DNA of 64,000 bases, taken from assembly GCA_016787575.1 (NCBI GenBank), contig JAEUUO010000007.1, positions 186,001 through 250,000 on the forward strand, read 5' to 3'. The position numbers and the translations under genes are program-made. Every line of letters begins with the position of its first letter. Positions within the stretch are counted from its first letter, which is position 1. Source of the DNA: Saprospiraceae bacterium. Its GTDB lineage: Bacteria > Bacteroidota > Bacteroidia > Chitinophagales > Saprospiraceae. A model generated the notes under the pieces. The model was not told where the DNA came from and did not search any database. It worked only from the letters and a program-made list of their open reading frames with translations. Of the stretch, positions 46,512-54,353 are shown piece by piece.

Positions 46512-46898
46512 TTAATGTTCTTCACTTGTTTCCCATTTCAAAATACCTTTCAACAAAACGTAATAGAAACCTGCCATAAGCAAGGCTAAAAAAATAAACA
46601 TCTCCGCAAAGCCAAACCAGGCCAATTTTCTAAAGTTGACCGCCCAGGGATACATAAATATTATTTCAACGTCAAACAAGACAAACAAAATGGCAGTCAT
46701 AAAATAGCGTATCGAAAATGGACTTCGGGCATTTCCAACAGCATCCAAACCGCATTCAAAACTCGCATCCTTGCGTTTGCCTGATCGTTTTGGACCTAAT
46801 AAATGCGTTCCAATTAAGGTTATTACCACAAAACCCATTGCGACAAGCAATTGAATAAGGATTGGTATATAGTCAAAAGGTACGTGTTGTGCCTCCAT
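46512..46898 (-). CDS. nuoA: NADH-quinone oxidoreductase subunit A
   Basis: First gene of the complex I operon; a membrane subunit of 128 residues from the ATG at 46898 (ND3 family). Three transmembrane helices surround the conserved loop, with KRKDASFECGLDAVGNARSP and FSIRYFMTAILFVLFDVEII. An in-frame ATG at 46940 would lie upstream of the -7 element at 46925-46918 and is therefore unlikely. The 13-gene remainder of the operon follows in the canonical A-N order. Confidence 0.94.
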   Translation of the reverse strand: MEAQHVPFDYIPILIQLLVAMGFVVITLIGTHLLGPKRSGKRKDASFECGLDAVGNARSPFSIRYFMTAILFVLFDVEIIFMYPWAVNFRKLAWFGFAEMFIFLALLMAGFYYVLLKGILKWETSEEH

Positions 46899-46917
46899 AC
46901 GGCTTGTATAATTGCCG

Positions 46918-46925
46918 CAAATATA
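46918..46925 (-). promoter_or_regulatory. Candidate -7 promoter element of the nuoA-N operon
   Basis: TATATTTG on the minus strand matches TAnnTTTG. It ends 19 bases before the nuoA ATG at 46898, implying a short leader. A clear -33 TTG at consensus spacing was not found. Confidence 0.55.
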
Positions 46926-46998
46926 ACCGTGCTTAAGCACAAATGATAGTATTTGCCCTGCTTTTGGATGATTAAAACCAGGCTTTTTGGAAACTTGT

Positions 46999-47006
46999 TA
47001 CATTTG
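46999..47006 (+). promoter_or_regulatory. Candidate -7 promoter element of the queD-like gene
   Basis: TACATTTG matches TAnnTTTG and ends 15 bases before the ATG at 47022. It supports the 47022 start over an upstream in-frame ATG at 46953. Confidence 0.5.
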
Positions 47007-47021
47007 TTTAAAATTGACTCT

Positions 47022-47435
47022 ATGCGAATTTCAATCATCAGAAAAGCACACTTCAATGCAGCCCACAGGCTTTTTAAACCAGAATGGACTGATGAAAAAA
47101 ATCGCGAAGTCTTTGGAATCTGCAGCAATCCCAATTTTCATGGTCACAATTATAAATTGGATGTAAAAATTACCGGTGAATTGGATCCGGAAACCGGGAT
47201 TTTAATGGATTTGAAAACCTTGAAAGAGCTTATTGAACAGCATGTAGAGATCTATTTCGATCATAAAAACCTCAATCTGGATTTAATAGAGTTTAAATCC
47301 AAGGTTCCGACCGCTGAAAATATTTGTATTGTGATCTATGATATTCTTCGAAAGGTAATTTCTGAACAATTAGATATTCATATAAAATTGTCAGAAACCC
47401 CAAGGAATTTTGTTGAATTCCCGGCTCAAAATTAA
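47022..47435 (+). CDS. queD: 6-pyruvoyl-tetrahydropterin synthase / 6-carboxytetrahydropterin synthase (QueD) family
   Basis: Zinc enzyme of the PTPS/QueD fold, 137 residues. The visible motifs are KAHFNAAHRL (first zinc His), FGICSNPNFHGHNYKLDVKI (catalytic Cys and the HGHNY zinc histidines), GILMDLKTLKELI, and FDHKNLNLD with the conserved Asp-His; the C-terminal SETPRNFVEF has the substrate-anchoring Glu. The family converts dihydroneopterin triphosphate either to 6-carboxytetrahydropterin (queuosine pathway) or to 6-pyruvoyl-tetrahydropterin. No other queuosine gene is nearby, so the symbol is the more likely rather than a proven assignment. It is transcribed divergently from nuoA. Confidence 0.88.
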   Translation: MRISIIRKAHFNAAHRLFKPEWTDEKNREVFGICSNPNFHGHNYKLDVKITGELDPETGILMDLKTLKELIEQHVEIYFDHKNLNLDLIEFKSKVPTAENICIVIYDILRKVISEQLDIHIKLSETPRNFVEFPAQN

Positions 47436-47471
47436 ATGACCAATTCCTAAAAATTCCTTACTAAAAATAGA

Positions 47472-48164
47472 TTAAGGCTTGTAAGAACGCTTTTGAAGTC
47501 TGATGGTACGCAACATTTGATCATTTGGCCCAATCAGTTTCACAAAATACAAGCCATCGTCCAACCAACTTATATCATAAGTTCCCTTTTGAATAGCAGG
47601 ATAAGAAATAACCTTTTTACCTAAAATGGAATACAAATCTACCCGGGTCAATCCAGTATTGAATTCAACAGAAAAAGAGTTGGTAGCCGGATTCGGGTAA
47701 ACTTTAATGGCAATATTTTTTACGTCTTTATTGGAAACAATTTTATTGAACGAGTAATCAGCTCTGAATTTATTAAGCGTGTCTTCTTTTTCGTATACCC
47801 ACATGATGACGTGGGCTTCCCCCATATTGCCGTCATCGAAAATATGAACATCTAAAGTTGCAGAGTCGCCAGCTTTAATAATATTCGGATTGTTATAAGG
47901 GCATTTGTCTACATGATCGGCATAGCAATTATTTGCATCGCAGATGTAGGTGCTCCAGCCAGAAGGCAACATAGCGATTTGACGTGTCCAAAGAACATTC
48001 AAAGTCCCATTGGTACGGTTCTTCATTTTACCATGGGCAAAATGATCCGTTTGGTCAGGAACGAAAAAAATGGTATTAGGGTTAGGGTTTACACTAACCT
48101 TAGCAGTTTGAGCAGCCAACAATTGAACACATAACAAACTGATAGTCAAGTATATATATTTCAT
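47472..48164 (-). CDS. Secreted protein with T9SS type A sorting domain
   Basis: The ATG at 48164 gives 230 residues with a signal peptide (KYIYLTISLLCVQLLAAQ). An in-frame ATG at 48182 adds only six residues. The central region has NRTNGTLNVLWTRQIAMLPS, a Cys-containing stretch YICDANNCYADHVDKCPYNN, and GDSATLDVHIFDDGNMGEAH, an immunoglobulin-like beta domain. The last about 80 residues are a T9SS sorting domain: VYPNPATNSFSVEF, VDLYSILGKKVISY and ISWLDDGLYFVKL. Function beyond export is not recognised. It is convergent with the queD-like gene. Confidence 0.82.
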   Translation of the reverse strand: MKYIYLTISLLCVQLLAAQTAKVSVNPNPNTIFFVPDQTDHFAHGKMKNRTNGTLNVLWTRQIAMLPSGWSTYICDANNCYADHVDKCPYNNPNIIKAGDSATLDVHIFDDGNMGEAHVIMWVYEKEDTLNKFRADYSFNKIVSNKDVKNIAIKVYPNPATNSFSVEFNTGLTRVDLYSILGKKVISYPAIQKGTYDISWLDDGLYFVKLIGPNDQMLRTIRLQKRSYKP

Positions 48165-48251
48165 AGGCCTGAAGCTTAGCATTAATCTGTAAAGATATAC
48201 TTTTTTAGCATGAATTCAAAGGTCTTTTTATTCGGAGAATTTCAAACCAAA

Positions 48252-48286
48252 TAAAAAAAAAAGCCGGTTCCAAAAGAAACCGGCTC
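48252..48286 (-). terminator. Rho-independent terminator of the Omp28-like gene
   Basis: On the minus strand an 8-bp stem AGCCGGTT/AACCGGCT with an 8-base loop is followed by a long T run. It starts 24 bases past the stop codon at 48310. Confidence 0.88.
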
Positions 48287-48309
48287 CTTTTATTTAAGTA
48301 TTAAATTTA

Positions 48310-50283
48310 TTATTGGATCTGGATAAAATGGTTTTTAACTCCTTTATCAGTTACAACTTTTAAATTATAAACTCCAGCATGTATGGCTGATACATTGTAA
48401 GATTTTTGATTTTCGCCCGGATACAAGCTCAAGGTTTTGTCAAGAATGCTGATCAGTTTGCCATGGACATCATACAATTGGATGCTGGCATTTGCTTTTT
48501 CCAATGAATTTACCTGAAGGTTTAATTGGTCTTTTACAGGATTTGGAAAAACATCCATTCTGGTTAAGATTCCTGCATCTTCAACACCAACTGGAGTAAG
48601 TGGTGCAATATCGATGTCATCCAGAAACAATAAATTGGATCCACCCGGTGGATTAAATCCTTTCATGCGGAAGATTACTTCTGCTTCGCCATCAAATTGA
48701 CTGATGTTTGTTGTATCTCGTACCCATTCAGCAGAATTTGGTGCAAAATAAGTACCTGGAATTGGTGCAACTGTGGCTAATTCATCCCCTACTTTAGAAT
48801 AAATAGTAGTCCAATTTGCTCCGCAATCTTTTGATGCTTCAACAATCAGTTTTGCAGCTTCGCTATTTTTAGTAGCAAAAGCCCGGCTCATCATGAATGC
48901 TGTGTTTTTGCTGTTGGTTAAGTTTACTTTGTCAAAGAAATAACCAACTTCTGTATTTTCTGGTCCGAAATAAAAATCCCAGAATAGAGAATACACAGAA
49001 TTTCCAAATGCTCCAATTTCTTCTGGCGCTCCGAAAAATGCTTTATCTGCAGGATATACGCGCATGGTAGAATAATTTTCTACATAATTGTGAATTGGAA
49101 TTACACCACGAGCACTTACTTCAAAAGCTTCATGCAATTCTTCTGTAAAAGGTGTAGGATCCACAGTGTATAAGAATCTGTGTGGACCGGTATTGTTCAG
49201 TTTATCGATGTCTTTGTTGGCACCGTTTACATTGTTGATTCGGTAGTTAATTTGAGCTTTACCAGGAGTAATGTTCACATTTTTAAATTCATAAGAACTG
49301 GTACCGCCTGCAGGTATATTTACTGCCAAATTTGTTTGACCTGTTTTCTTTACGTTGTTGATCATCAAGTCAACAGATAAAGTACGAATTGAATCCGTTC
49401 CGAGATTTTCAAAATCAACTTTGAATGCAATGTTGTTGTCACAAATACCAGAGAACCCTGATAAAGTTGCAGAAGTTCCTAAGTCAACATAATTGCTTGC
49501 GGCAGGTAATGCTTTAGGAAAACTTTCATTGGATTGAATAACTTCTTTTTTTGCAGTGTGCTGTACAAATGCAACAACACCCAAATTTCTCATATTATAA
49601 ATATAAGTTGGAATGGCAATTTTAAACGTGAAATCAAGACTTGCGCCCGGATCGATGGCAGTTAATTTGGTACCTGCAGAATTTGGAGCCATTTTACGAG
49701 TTACAGAATAAAATTCCAACTCTCCATTGGTTCCTGGTGGTACGTGAAATTCAACTACTTTTTCAATTAAAACTACATGCAAGGTATAGTCTGCTGGCAA
49801 AGCGTTTGCACTTACATTTTTAACACTTACCGTCATGGTAATGGAATCCAATTTAGCAGCCAATTCATGATTTACTGTTAATTCAACCGGACTGGTTACT
49901 ACGGAACGTGTATTGATAATACCTTGGTTAAAATCTGCAATATTTCCATGAAAAATTGGGGCACCTGCCTGAGTAACACCACCATCTGCCAAACAATCTG
50001 GCACCGCATTAACACCGTAATAGGTTACACGACTTTGAACATCGGTTGGGTTTTGAGAATTCATGGGGTCTGTTCCTGGCCAACTGGTCTGATAACACAA
50101 TAAGGTAACCTTAGACTCATTACCGGGTGTAAATATAATTTTGTGAAACCCCGGATTGTAAACTGCACAGGGTGGACAAGAAGCCTGGGTAAATTCTTCT
50201 ACTAAAACTCGGCGTGGAGCCTGACTGTAAGCTAAAGAACTTGCCAAAACCCCTAAGAAAACAAGAATGTAAATTTGTTTCAT
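48310..50283 (-). CDS. Omp28-related secreted protein with thioredoxin-like N-domain and T9SS tail
   Basis: A 657-residue protein with a signal peptide (KQIYILVFLGVLASSLAYSQ). The N-terminal domain has VLVEEFTQASCPPCAVYNPG, a CPPC active-site-like motif in a thioredoxin fold, with YYGVNAVPDCLADGG downstream, as in Omp28-related proteins. The centre contains immunoglobulin-like and jelly-roll-like beta regions (LFLDDIDIAP). The C-terminus is a T9SS type A sorting domain: VFPNPVKDQLNLQV, IQLYDVHGKLISIL and IHAGVYNLKVVTDK. It is probably surface-bound or secreted. A -7 element lies 38 bases upstream and a terminator just downstream, so it is likely monocistronic. Confidence 0.87.
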   Translation of the reverse strand: MKQIYILVFLGVLASSLAYSQAPRRVLVEEFTQASCPPCAVYNPGFHKIIFTPGNESKVTLLCYQTSWPGTDPMNSQNPTDVQSRVTYYGVNAVPDCLADGGVTQAGAPIFHGNIADFNQGIINTRSVVTSPVELTVNHELAAKLDSITMTVSVKNVSANALPADYTLHVVLIEKVVEFHVPPGTNGELEFYSVTRKMAPNSAGTKLTAIDPGASLDFTFKIAIPTYIYNMRNLGVVAFVQHTAKKEVIQSNESFPKALPAASNYVDLGTSATLSGFSGICDNNIAFKVDFENLGTDSIRTLSVDLMINNVKKTGQTNLAVNIPAGGTSSYEFKNVNITPGKAQINYRINNVNGANKDIDKLNNTGPHRFLYTVDPTPFTEELHEAFEVSARGVIPIHNYVENYSTMRVYPADKAFFGAPEEIGAFGNSVYSLFWDFYFGPENTEVGYFFDKVNLTNSKNTAFMMSRAFATKNSEAAKLIVEASKDCGANWTTIYSKVGDELATVAPIPGTYFAPNSAEWVRDTTNISQFDGEAEVIFRMKGFNPPGGSNLLFLDDIDIAPLTPVGVEDAGILTRMDVFPNPVKDQLNLQVNSLEKANASIQLYDVHGKLISILDKTLSLYPGENQKSYNVSAIHAGVYNLKVVTDKGVKNHFIQIQ

Positions 50284-50320
50284 ATGGAATTGTTTTGTTG
50301 TGGAATAAGATTTAAGGCAA

Positions 50321-50351
50321 CAAAAATATATGATTATTCCAATTAATTTTG
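50321..50351. promoter_or_regulatory. Divergent candidate -7 elements (Omp28-like gene and FAD oxidoreductase)
   Basis: Minus strand TATTTTTG at 50328-50321 lies 38 bases from the Omp28-like ATG. Plus strand TAATTTTG at 50344-50351 lies 75 bases from the ATG at 50426. Both match TAnnTTTG. Confidence 0.45.
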
Positions 50352-50425
50352 AATTTTAACGAATTACAGTATTTTTCGTAATTAGCATTTTGGAATTAAC
50401 CCAAAGAAAAATTGGTAAAAAAGGC

Positions 50426-51802
50426 ATGGAGCAAATTGTAATAGTCGGGAATGGGGTAGCTGGAATTACAGCCGCACGTTGGTTGCGCAAGCTCGGTGAT
50501 GCCAAAATTTACGTAATATCCTCAGAATCAGCCTATTTTTTCTCTCGTACGGCTTTGATGTATGTCTATATGGGCCACATGCTCTGGAAAGACATTGAGC
50601 CCTACCCCAGAGATTTTTACAGCAAAAACCGAATTGATTTATTGCATACAAAGGTTCAATCGATAGATTTTCAATCAAAAATAGTCTTAACTGAAGGTAA
50701 CAAACCGCTTGCTTATGATCGTTTGATTCTAGCAACTGGTTCAAAATCGAAGTCATTTGACTTTCCGGGAAATCATTTGAAAGGCATATCCAGCTTTTAT
50801 TACAAACAGGATTTAGAACATTTAAATCAGATCTCAGATTCTATAAAGCATGCAGTGATTGTTGGAGGTGGCCTCATTGGAATAGAGTTGGCCGAAATGT
50901 TTTGTTCGCGAAACATACCTGTTACCATGTTGGTTCGGGAAACTGATTATTGGGCCCATGTACTCCCTGAAGATGAAGCCCGGATGATCAGCAGGCACAT
51001 TCAGGACCATAAGATAGATTTACAACTTGAAACCCGCTTACAAGCAGTAATGGGTGATGAAACAGGCCGTGTAAATAAAATCATCACTGACAAGGGAGCG
51101 GAAATAAACTGCAATTTTGTAGCCCTGGCTATAGGCGTTGTACCTAATATAGATATTGTTCAAAACACCCATCTCGAATGTGATCACGGAATTCTGGTAA
51201 ATGAATACCTTGAAACAAATATCGAACATGTATATGCCATTGGAGATTGTGCACAATTGCGCGATCCGATCCTGGGCAGAAAAGCAACGGAAACAGCCTG
51301 GTATATTGCCAAGGCAATGGGCAAAACCTTAGCACACCATATTTGTCAGCAACCCACCGCATACCAACAAGTCCTGTGGTACAATTCAGCCAAATTATTG
51401 GATATTGAATATCAGGTTTATGGACAGGTACCTGCTCAAATAAAATACCCGCTTAACAGTTTGCATTTGGAATTACCCAATGGGCGACAAAGTATCCGGA
51501 TTACTTACGACCACGATACCAAAGTAGTAAAAGGATTTTTATTGATGGGTTTTCGGTTTCGTCAGGATGTTTGCGAAAGATGGATTTTAAATAAAACGGT
51601 TCTTGAAAATGTGGTTTCGTATATCCGACTGGCTTTTTTCGAACCGGAGTTTTACAAGGGTTTTGCGAGAAGGTACATGAAAAAATTTAATATTGAATTT
51701 GGCAAATCCGCTTATTTAAAAACGCGTGGTTCATTTGACAGCGTGCTGAAGTTTTTTAAACGATCAAAAAAAAAGGAATCTGATGAATCTGAGCATAATT
51801 AA
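50426..51802 (+). CDS. FAD-dependent pyridine nucleotide-disulfide-type oxidoreductase
   Basis: The ATG at 50426 gives 458 residues; a TTG 12 codons upstream gives a longer but unlikely form. The FAD-binding Rossmann motif VIVGNGVAGITAARWL is at the N-terminus, LILATGSKSKSFDFPG follows, the NAD(P)H motif is VIVGGGLIGIELAEMF, and the second FAD motif is VYAIGDCAQLRD. There is no redox-active CxxxxC disulfide. The C-terminal 120 residues (MGFRFRQDVCERWILNKTVL ... FFEPEFYKGFARRYMKKFNI) are not the usual dimerisation or BFD-type domain. The gene overlaps the next by 20 bases, implying translational coupling with a membrane polyferredoxin, so it may feed electrons to that protein. Substrate unknown. 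Confidence 0.85.
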   Translation: MEQIVIVGNGVAGITAARWLRKLGDAKIYVISSESAYFFSRTALMYVYMGHMLWKDIEPYPRDFYSKNRIDLLHTKVQSIDFQSKIVLTEGNKPLAYDRLILATGSKSKSFDFPGNHLKGISSFYYKQDLEHLNQISDSIKHAVIVGGGLIGIELAEMFCSRNIPVTMLVRETDYWAHVLPEDEARMISRHIQDHKIDLQLETRLQAVMGDETGRVNKIITDKGAEINCNFVALAIGVVPNIDIVQNTHLECDHGILVNEYLETNIEHVYAIGDCAQLRDPILGRKATETAWYIAKAMGKTLAHHICQQPTAYQQVLWYNSAKLLDIEYQVYGQVPAQIKYPLNSLHLELPNGRQSIRITYDHDTKVVKGFLLMGFRFRQDVCERWILNKTVLENVVSYIRLAFFEPEFYKGFARRYMKKFNIEFGKSAYLKTRGSFDSVLKFFKRSKKKESDESEHN

Positions 51803-53141
51803 AATAACCTTCACCTTCCGTGAATTAATACAAATTGCAGCAAGCGGAGTAATGATTTTTGGGATAGGTCTGATGATCTTAGGAGGATTCCAAATTTTAG
51901 AAAACAAGCTTTTACTTATTCAAAATGCTTTTGCATATTCTTCCGTTGGATTTATTATTTATTGGTTGAGCAGCTATTGGGGAAAACCCGCCGGCATTAA
52001 AAATGATGGCGTTTGGTTTAAAGCAGTGAGCTCCCGAAAGTGGATTGCATGGTTGTTGGCAATTGTGCTCACTTCTTTTTATTGTATTCTCTATTGGTTT
52101 CCGGAATATTTGGGATATAATGAAAAAGGAAATACAGGATTCGTTGCATTTTTTGATCCACTGAGTTATTATTTAAAAAATAAAGCCGCCAGTCAATGGT
52201 TTGTTTATGGCGTTTTATACACCTGGGCCATTTTACTTTTTGGAATAAAATTTATAATTAAATACAGACACAGCCGCTATCAAATTTTGAGAACCTTGTC
52301 GGTTATGTTTTTTCAAACTGCATTTGCTTTTATAATTCCGGAATTTTTGCAACGCATGAATTTACCATACCATGATTATAAAAACATTTGGCCTCTAAAT
52401 TATTATTTCTTTGATGGCTGGCATCTGGATGAAATGTTGATGAATGGCAAGATTGGTTATTGGATGTTAATGAGTGGAATTTTGATGATCCTGATTGGCT
52501 CACCCATTCTAACTTTTCTATTTGGAAAGCGCTGGTATTGTTCCTGGATTTGTGGTTGTGGCGGATTAGCGGAAACAGCCGGAGATGCATTCAGGCAGTT
52601 GTCTGATAAATCTGTGAAAGCCTGGAAATTGGAGCGCATTATAATCTACTCCATTTTGCTGTTTGTCATAGCAATGACAGGAGGCGTTATTTATACATAT
52701 ATAACTGGTGAACTTTATTTGCTGGGAATTTCTACTGATAAGATCCGATCCATCTATGGTTTTGCAATTGGTGCTACATTTTCTGGTGTAATAGGCGTTG
52801 GATTTTACCCTTTATTGGGAAGCAGGGTATGGTGTCGATTTGGATGTCCAATGGCTGCAATTCTTGGCATTCAACAACGTTTCTTTTCCAGATTCCGCAT
52901 TACCACCAATGGTGGACAGTGCATTTCATGCGGTAATTGTTCGAGTTACTGCGAAATGGGCATTGATGTAAGATCCTATGCACAAAATGGAAAAAATATT
53001 GTACGTGCTTCTTGTGTTGGATGCGGCATTTGTGCTGCTGTTTGTCCAAGAGGTGTTTTAAAATTGGAAAACGGAACGATAGATCTGTTTAACCGCGTTG
53101 AAAATCCCTACTTGAAAAATCCACCAACCACTAATTCATGA
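51783..53141 (+). CDS. Membrane polyferredoxin (NapH/CcoG-like 4Fe-4S protein)
   Basis: A 452-residue integral membrane protein with about six or more hydrophobic helices. Two CxxxC-type motifs of the NapH/RdxA class are present (RWYCSWICGCGGLAETAG and SRVWCRFGCPMAAILG). Two classical 4Fe-4S motifs lie near the C-terminus: CISCGNCSSYCEMG and CVGCGICAAVCPRG. The architecture is that of membrane quinol- or NAD(P)H-linked electron-transfer proteins, but the family member is not one I can name; it lacks the FixG immunoglobulin-like tail of CcoG. Its start lies inside the preceding FAD oxidoreductase gene. No nitrate reductase or cytochrome oxidase assembly gene is adjacent. Confidence 0.85.
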   Translation: MNLSIIKITFTFRELIQIAASGVMIFGIGLMILGGFQILENKLLLIQNAFAYSSVGFIIYWLSSYWGKPAGIKNDGVWFKAVSSRKWIAWLLAIVLTSFYCILYWFPEYLGYNEKGNTGFVAFFDPLSYYLKNKAASQWFVYGVLYTWAILLFGIKFIIKYRHSRYQILRTLSVMFFQTAFAFIIPEFLQRMNLPYHDYKNIWPLNYYFFDGWHLDEMLMNGKIGYWMLMSGILMILIGSPILTFLFGKRWYCSWICGCGGLAETAGDAFRQLSDKSVKAWKLERIIIYSILLFVIAMTGGVIYTYITGELYLLGISTDKIRSIYGFAIGATFSGVIGVGFYPLLGSRVWCRFGCPMAAILGIQQRFFSRFRITTNGGQCISCGNCSSYCEMGIDVRSYAQNGKNIVRASCVGCGICAAVCPRGVLKLENGTIDLFNRVENPYLKNPPTTNS

Positions 53142-53145
53142 ATCG

Positions 53146-53179
53146 CGTTTAAACCAATAAAAGACAATTCTGGTTTAAA
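53146..53179. terminator. Weak inverted repeat between convergent genes, possible terminator
   Basis: TTTAAACCA at 53148-53156 and TGGTTTAAA at 53171-53179 form a perfect 9-bp stem with a 14-base loop, just after the polyferredoxin stop and touching the end of the facing lipoprotein gene. AT-rich stem and no long T run, so the role is uncertain. Confidence 0.35.
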
Positions 53180-53180
53180 A

Positions 53181-53723
53181 TCACTCCCCTACTTTTTGGC
53201 CTTTTACAACCGTAGATTTTCTTTCAACACTGGTAGCCCTTTTGATATCGATCAATAAACACGCATAAGCTGATTCAGTAGTTGTAAACCATTCCGAACC
53301 TTCATAGCTTATTATGCCTCTATTTCTATCCCATTCTTTTGCAAGAATCACATAGCGGTTGCTGTATTTAGGATTGGGTCCAAACATTAAATATCTGGGT
53401 GGATCGGCTTGTTCAAAACTAATTGCAAATCGCTCTTCTTTTGGTGAAAATAAATAGACGCATGGAGTGCCTCTTTTAAAAATTAATTCCTCAATTTTTT
53501 CACCATTGATGGTTTTAATTTTTCCGTTTTGAATTTTAGTTTCACCTTCGCTGGCTTTGCGACGCAACACAATGTCATCAGAAATGTAAAATTGAATTTG
53601 TTTTAAATCATCTGCATTCCAATGATAATCATCGTATAACTTTTGGGTAAAAGGACTCAATGTGGGTGAACAAGACATTCCGGTCAAGACCATGACTGCA
53701 AAAAAGAACACTACTGGTTTCAT
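53181..53723 (-). CDS. Hypothetical lipoprotein
   Basis: A 180-residue protein with a lipoprotein signal peptide: KPVVFFFAVMVLTGMSC, where Cys18 would be lipidated. The mature part has FTQKLYDDYHWNADDLKQIQ, then FYISDDIVLRRKASEGETKI, GKIKTINGEKIEELIFKRGT, FSPKEERFAISFEQ and a C-terminal SAYACLLIDIKRATSVERKS. Beta-rich composition. I recognise the layout from Bacteroidota envelope proteins of unknown function but cannot name a family. Convergent with the polyferredoxin gene and 136 bases from tadA, on the same strand. Confidence 0.7.
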   Translation of the reverse strand: MKPVVFFFAVMVLTGMSCSPTLSPFTQKLYDDYHWNADDLKQIQFYISDDIVLRRKASEGETKIQNGKIKTINGEKIEELIFKRGTPCVYLFSPKEERFAISFEQADPPRYLMFGPNPKYSNRYVILAKEWDRNRGIISYEGSEWFTTTESAYACLLIDIKRATSVERKSTVVKGQKVGE

Positions 53724-53859
53724 AGATTTTATTTTATCGAAGGTATGTTAAATAGCTATTAGACTCGTAAACTTTAAAACTATTTAACCTAATTTGAAAA
53801 AATGTTTTATTTTATTTAACAGATTTTACTTGATCCGTCAAAGTTCAATTACTAAAACA

Positions 53860-54312
53860 CTATTTAGGTTTTCGTTTTGCTTTAAAAAACGAACTGAGCA
53901 AAGCACTGCTTTCTTCTCTTAAGAGGCCAAATTCTATTTTAGTTTTAGGGTGAAGCATTCCATTTCCAAACCGCATGTAACCCATTTTTTCATCTTCTGC
54001 AGCATAAACGAGTCGACCGATCTGAGCCCATCGAAGAGCAGCTGCGCACATCGGACAAGGTTCAAGACTCACATAGATGGTACAATCAATCAGGTATTTG
54101 CTGTTTAAATGTTGAGCAGCAGCAGTAATGGCCAATATTTCCGCATGGGCGGTTACATCTTTCAACAATTCCGTTTGATTGTGGGCTTTTGCCAAAATCT
54201 GTTGTTTATAAACCAAAATGGCACCAATTGGCACTTCTCCTGCTAAAGCAGCCAGTTTAGCCTGATCAAGTGCCATTTTCATAAATGCTTTGTCGTCAAA
54301 TACCTTTATCAC
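53860..54312 (-). CDS. tadA: tRNA adenosine(34) deaminase / nucleoside deaminase
   Basis: Zinc-dependent cytidine-deaminase-fold enzyme, 150 residues. The catalytic motif HAEILAI (zinc His56, proton-shuttling Glu58) and the second zinc motif EPCPMCAAALRWAQIGRLVY (Cys86, Cys89) are intact, as is the N-terminal AALAGEVPIGAILVYKQQIL. These fit TadA, which makes inosine at the wobble position of tRNA-Arg(ACG). A guanine deaminase-like relative is possible. It is divergent from guaB with only 41 bases between the two start codons. Confidence 0.88.
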   Translation of the reverse strand: MIKVFDDKAFMKMALDQAKLAALAGEVPIGAILVYKQQILAKAHNQTELLKDVTAHAEILAITAAAQHLNSKYLIDCTIYVSLEPCPMCAAALRWAQIGRLVYAAEDEKMGYMRFGNGMLHPKTKIEFGLLREESSALLSSFFKAKRKPK

Positions 54313-54334
54313 CAGATGTTTTTTAAAATCCGGA

Positions 54335-54350
54335 CAAAGTTATATCTTTG
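54335..54350. promoter_or_regulatory. Back-to-back -7 elements of tadA and guaB
   Basis: CAAAGTTA at 54335-54342 is TAACTTTG on the minus strand and ends 22 bases before the tadA ATG. TATCTTTG at 54343-54350 on the plus strand ends 3 bases before the guaB ATG. The two 8-mers abut and form an almost perfect palindrome. If the plus element is used, guaB would be transcribed leaderless or nearly so. Confidence 0.55.
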
Positions 54351-54353
54351 CAC

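Noticed and set aside
46823..47134. Minus-strand frame overlapping nuoA and the queD-like gene
   Set aside because: It conflicts with two well supported genes and their promoters and has no family features.
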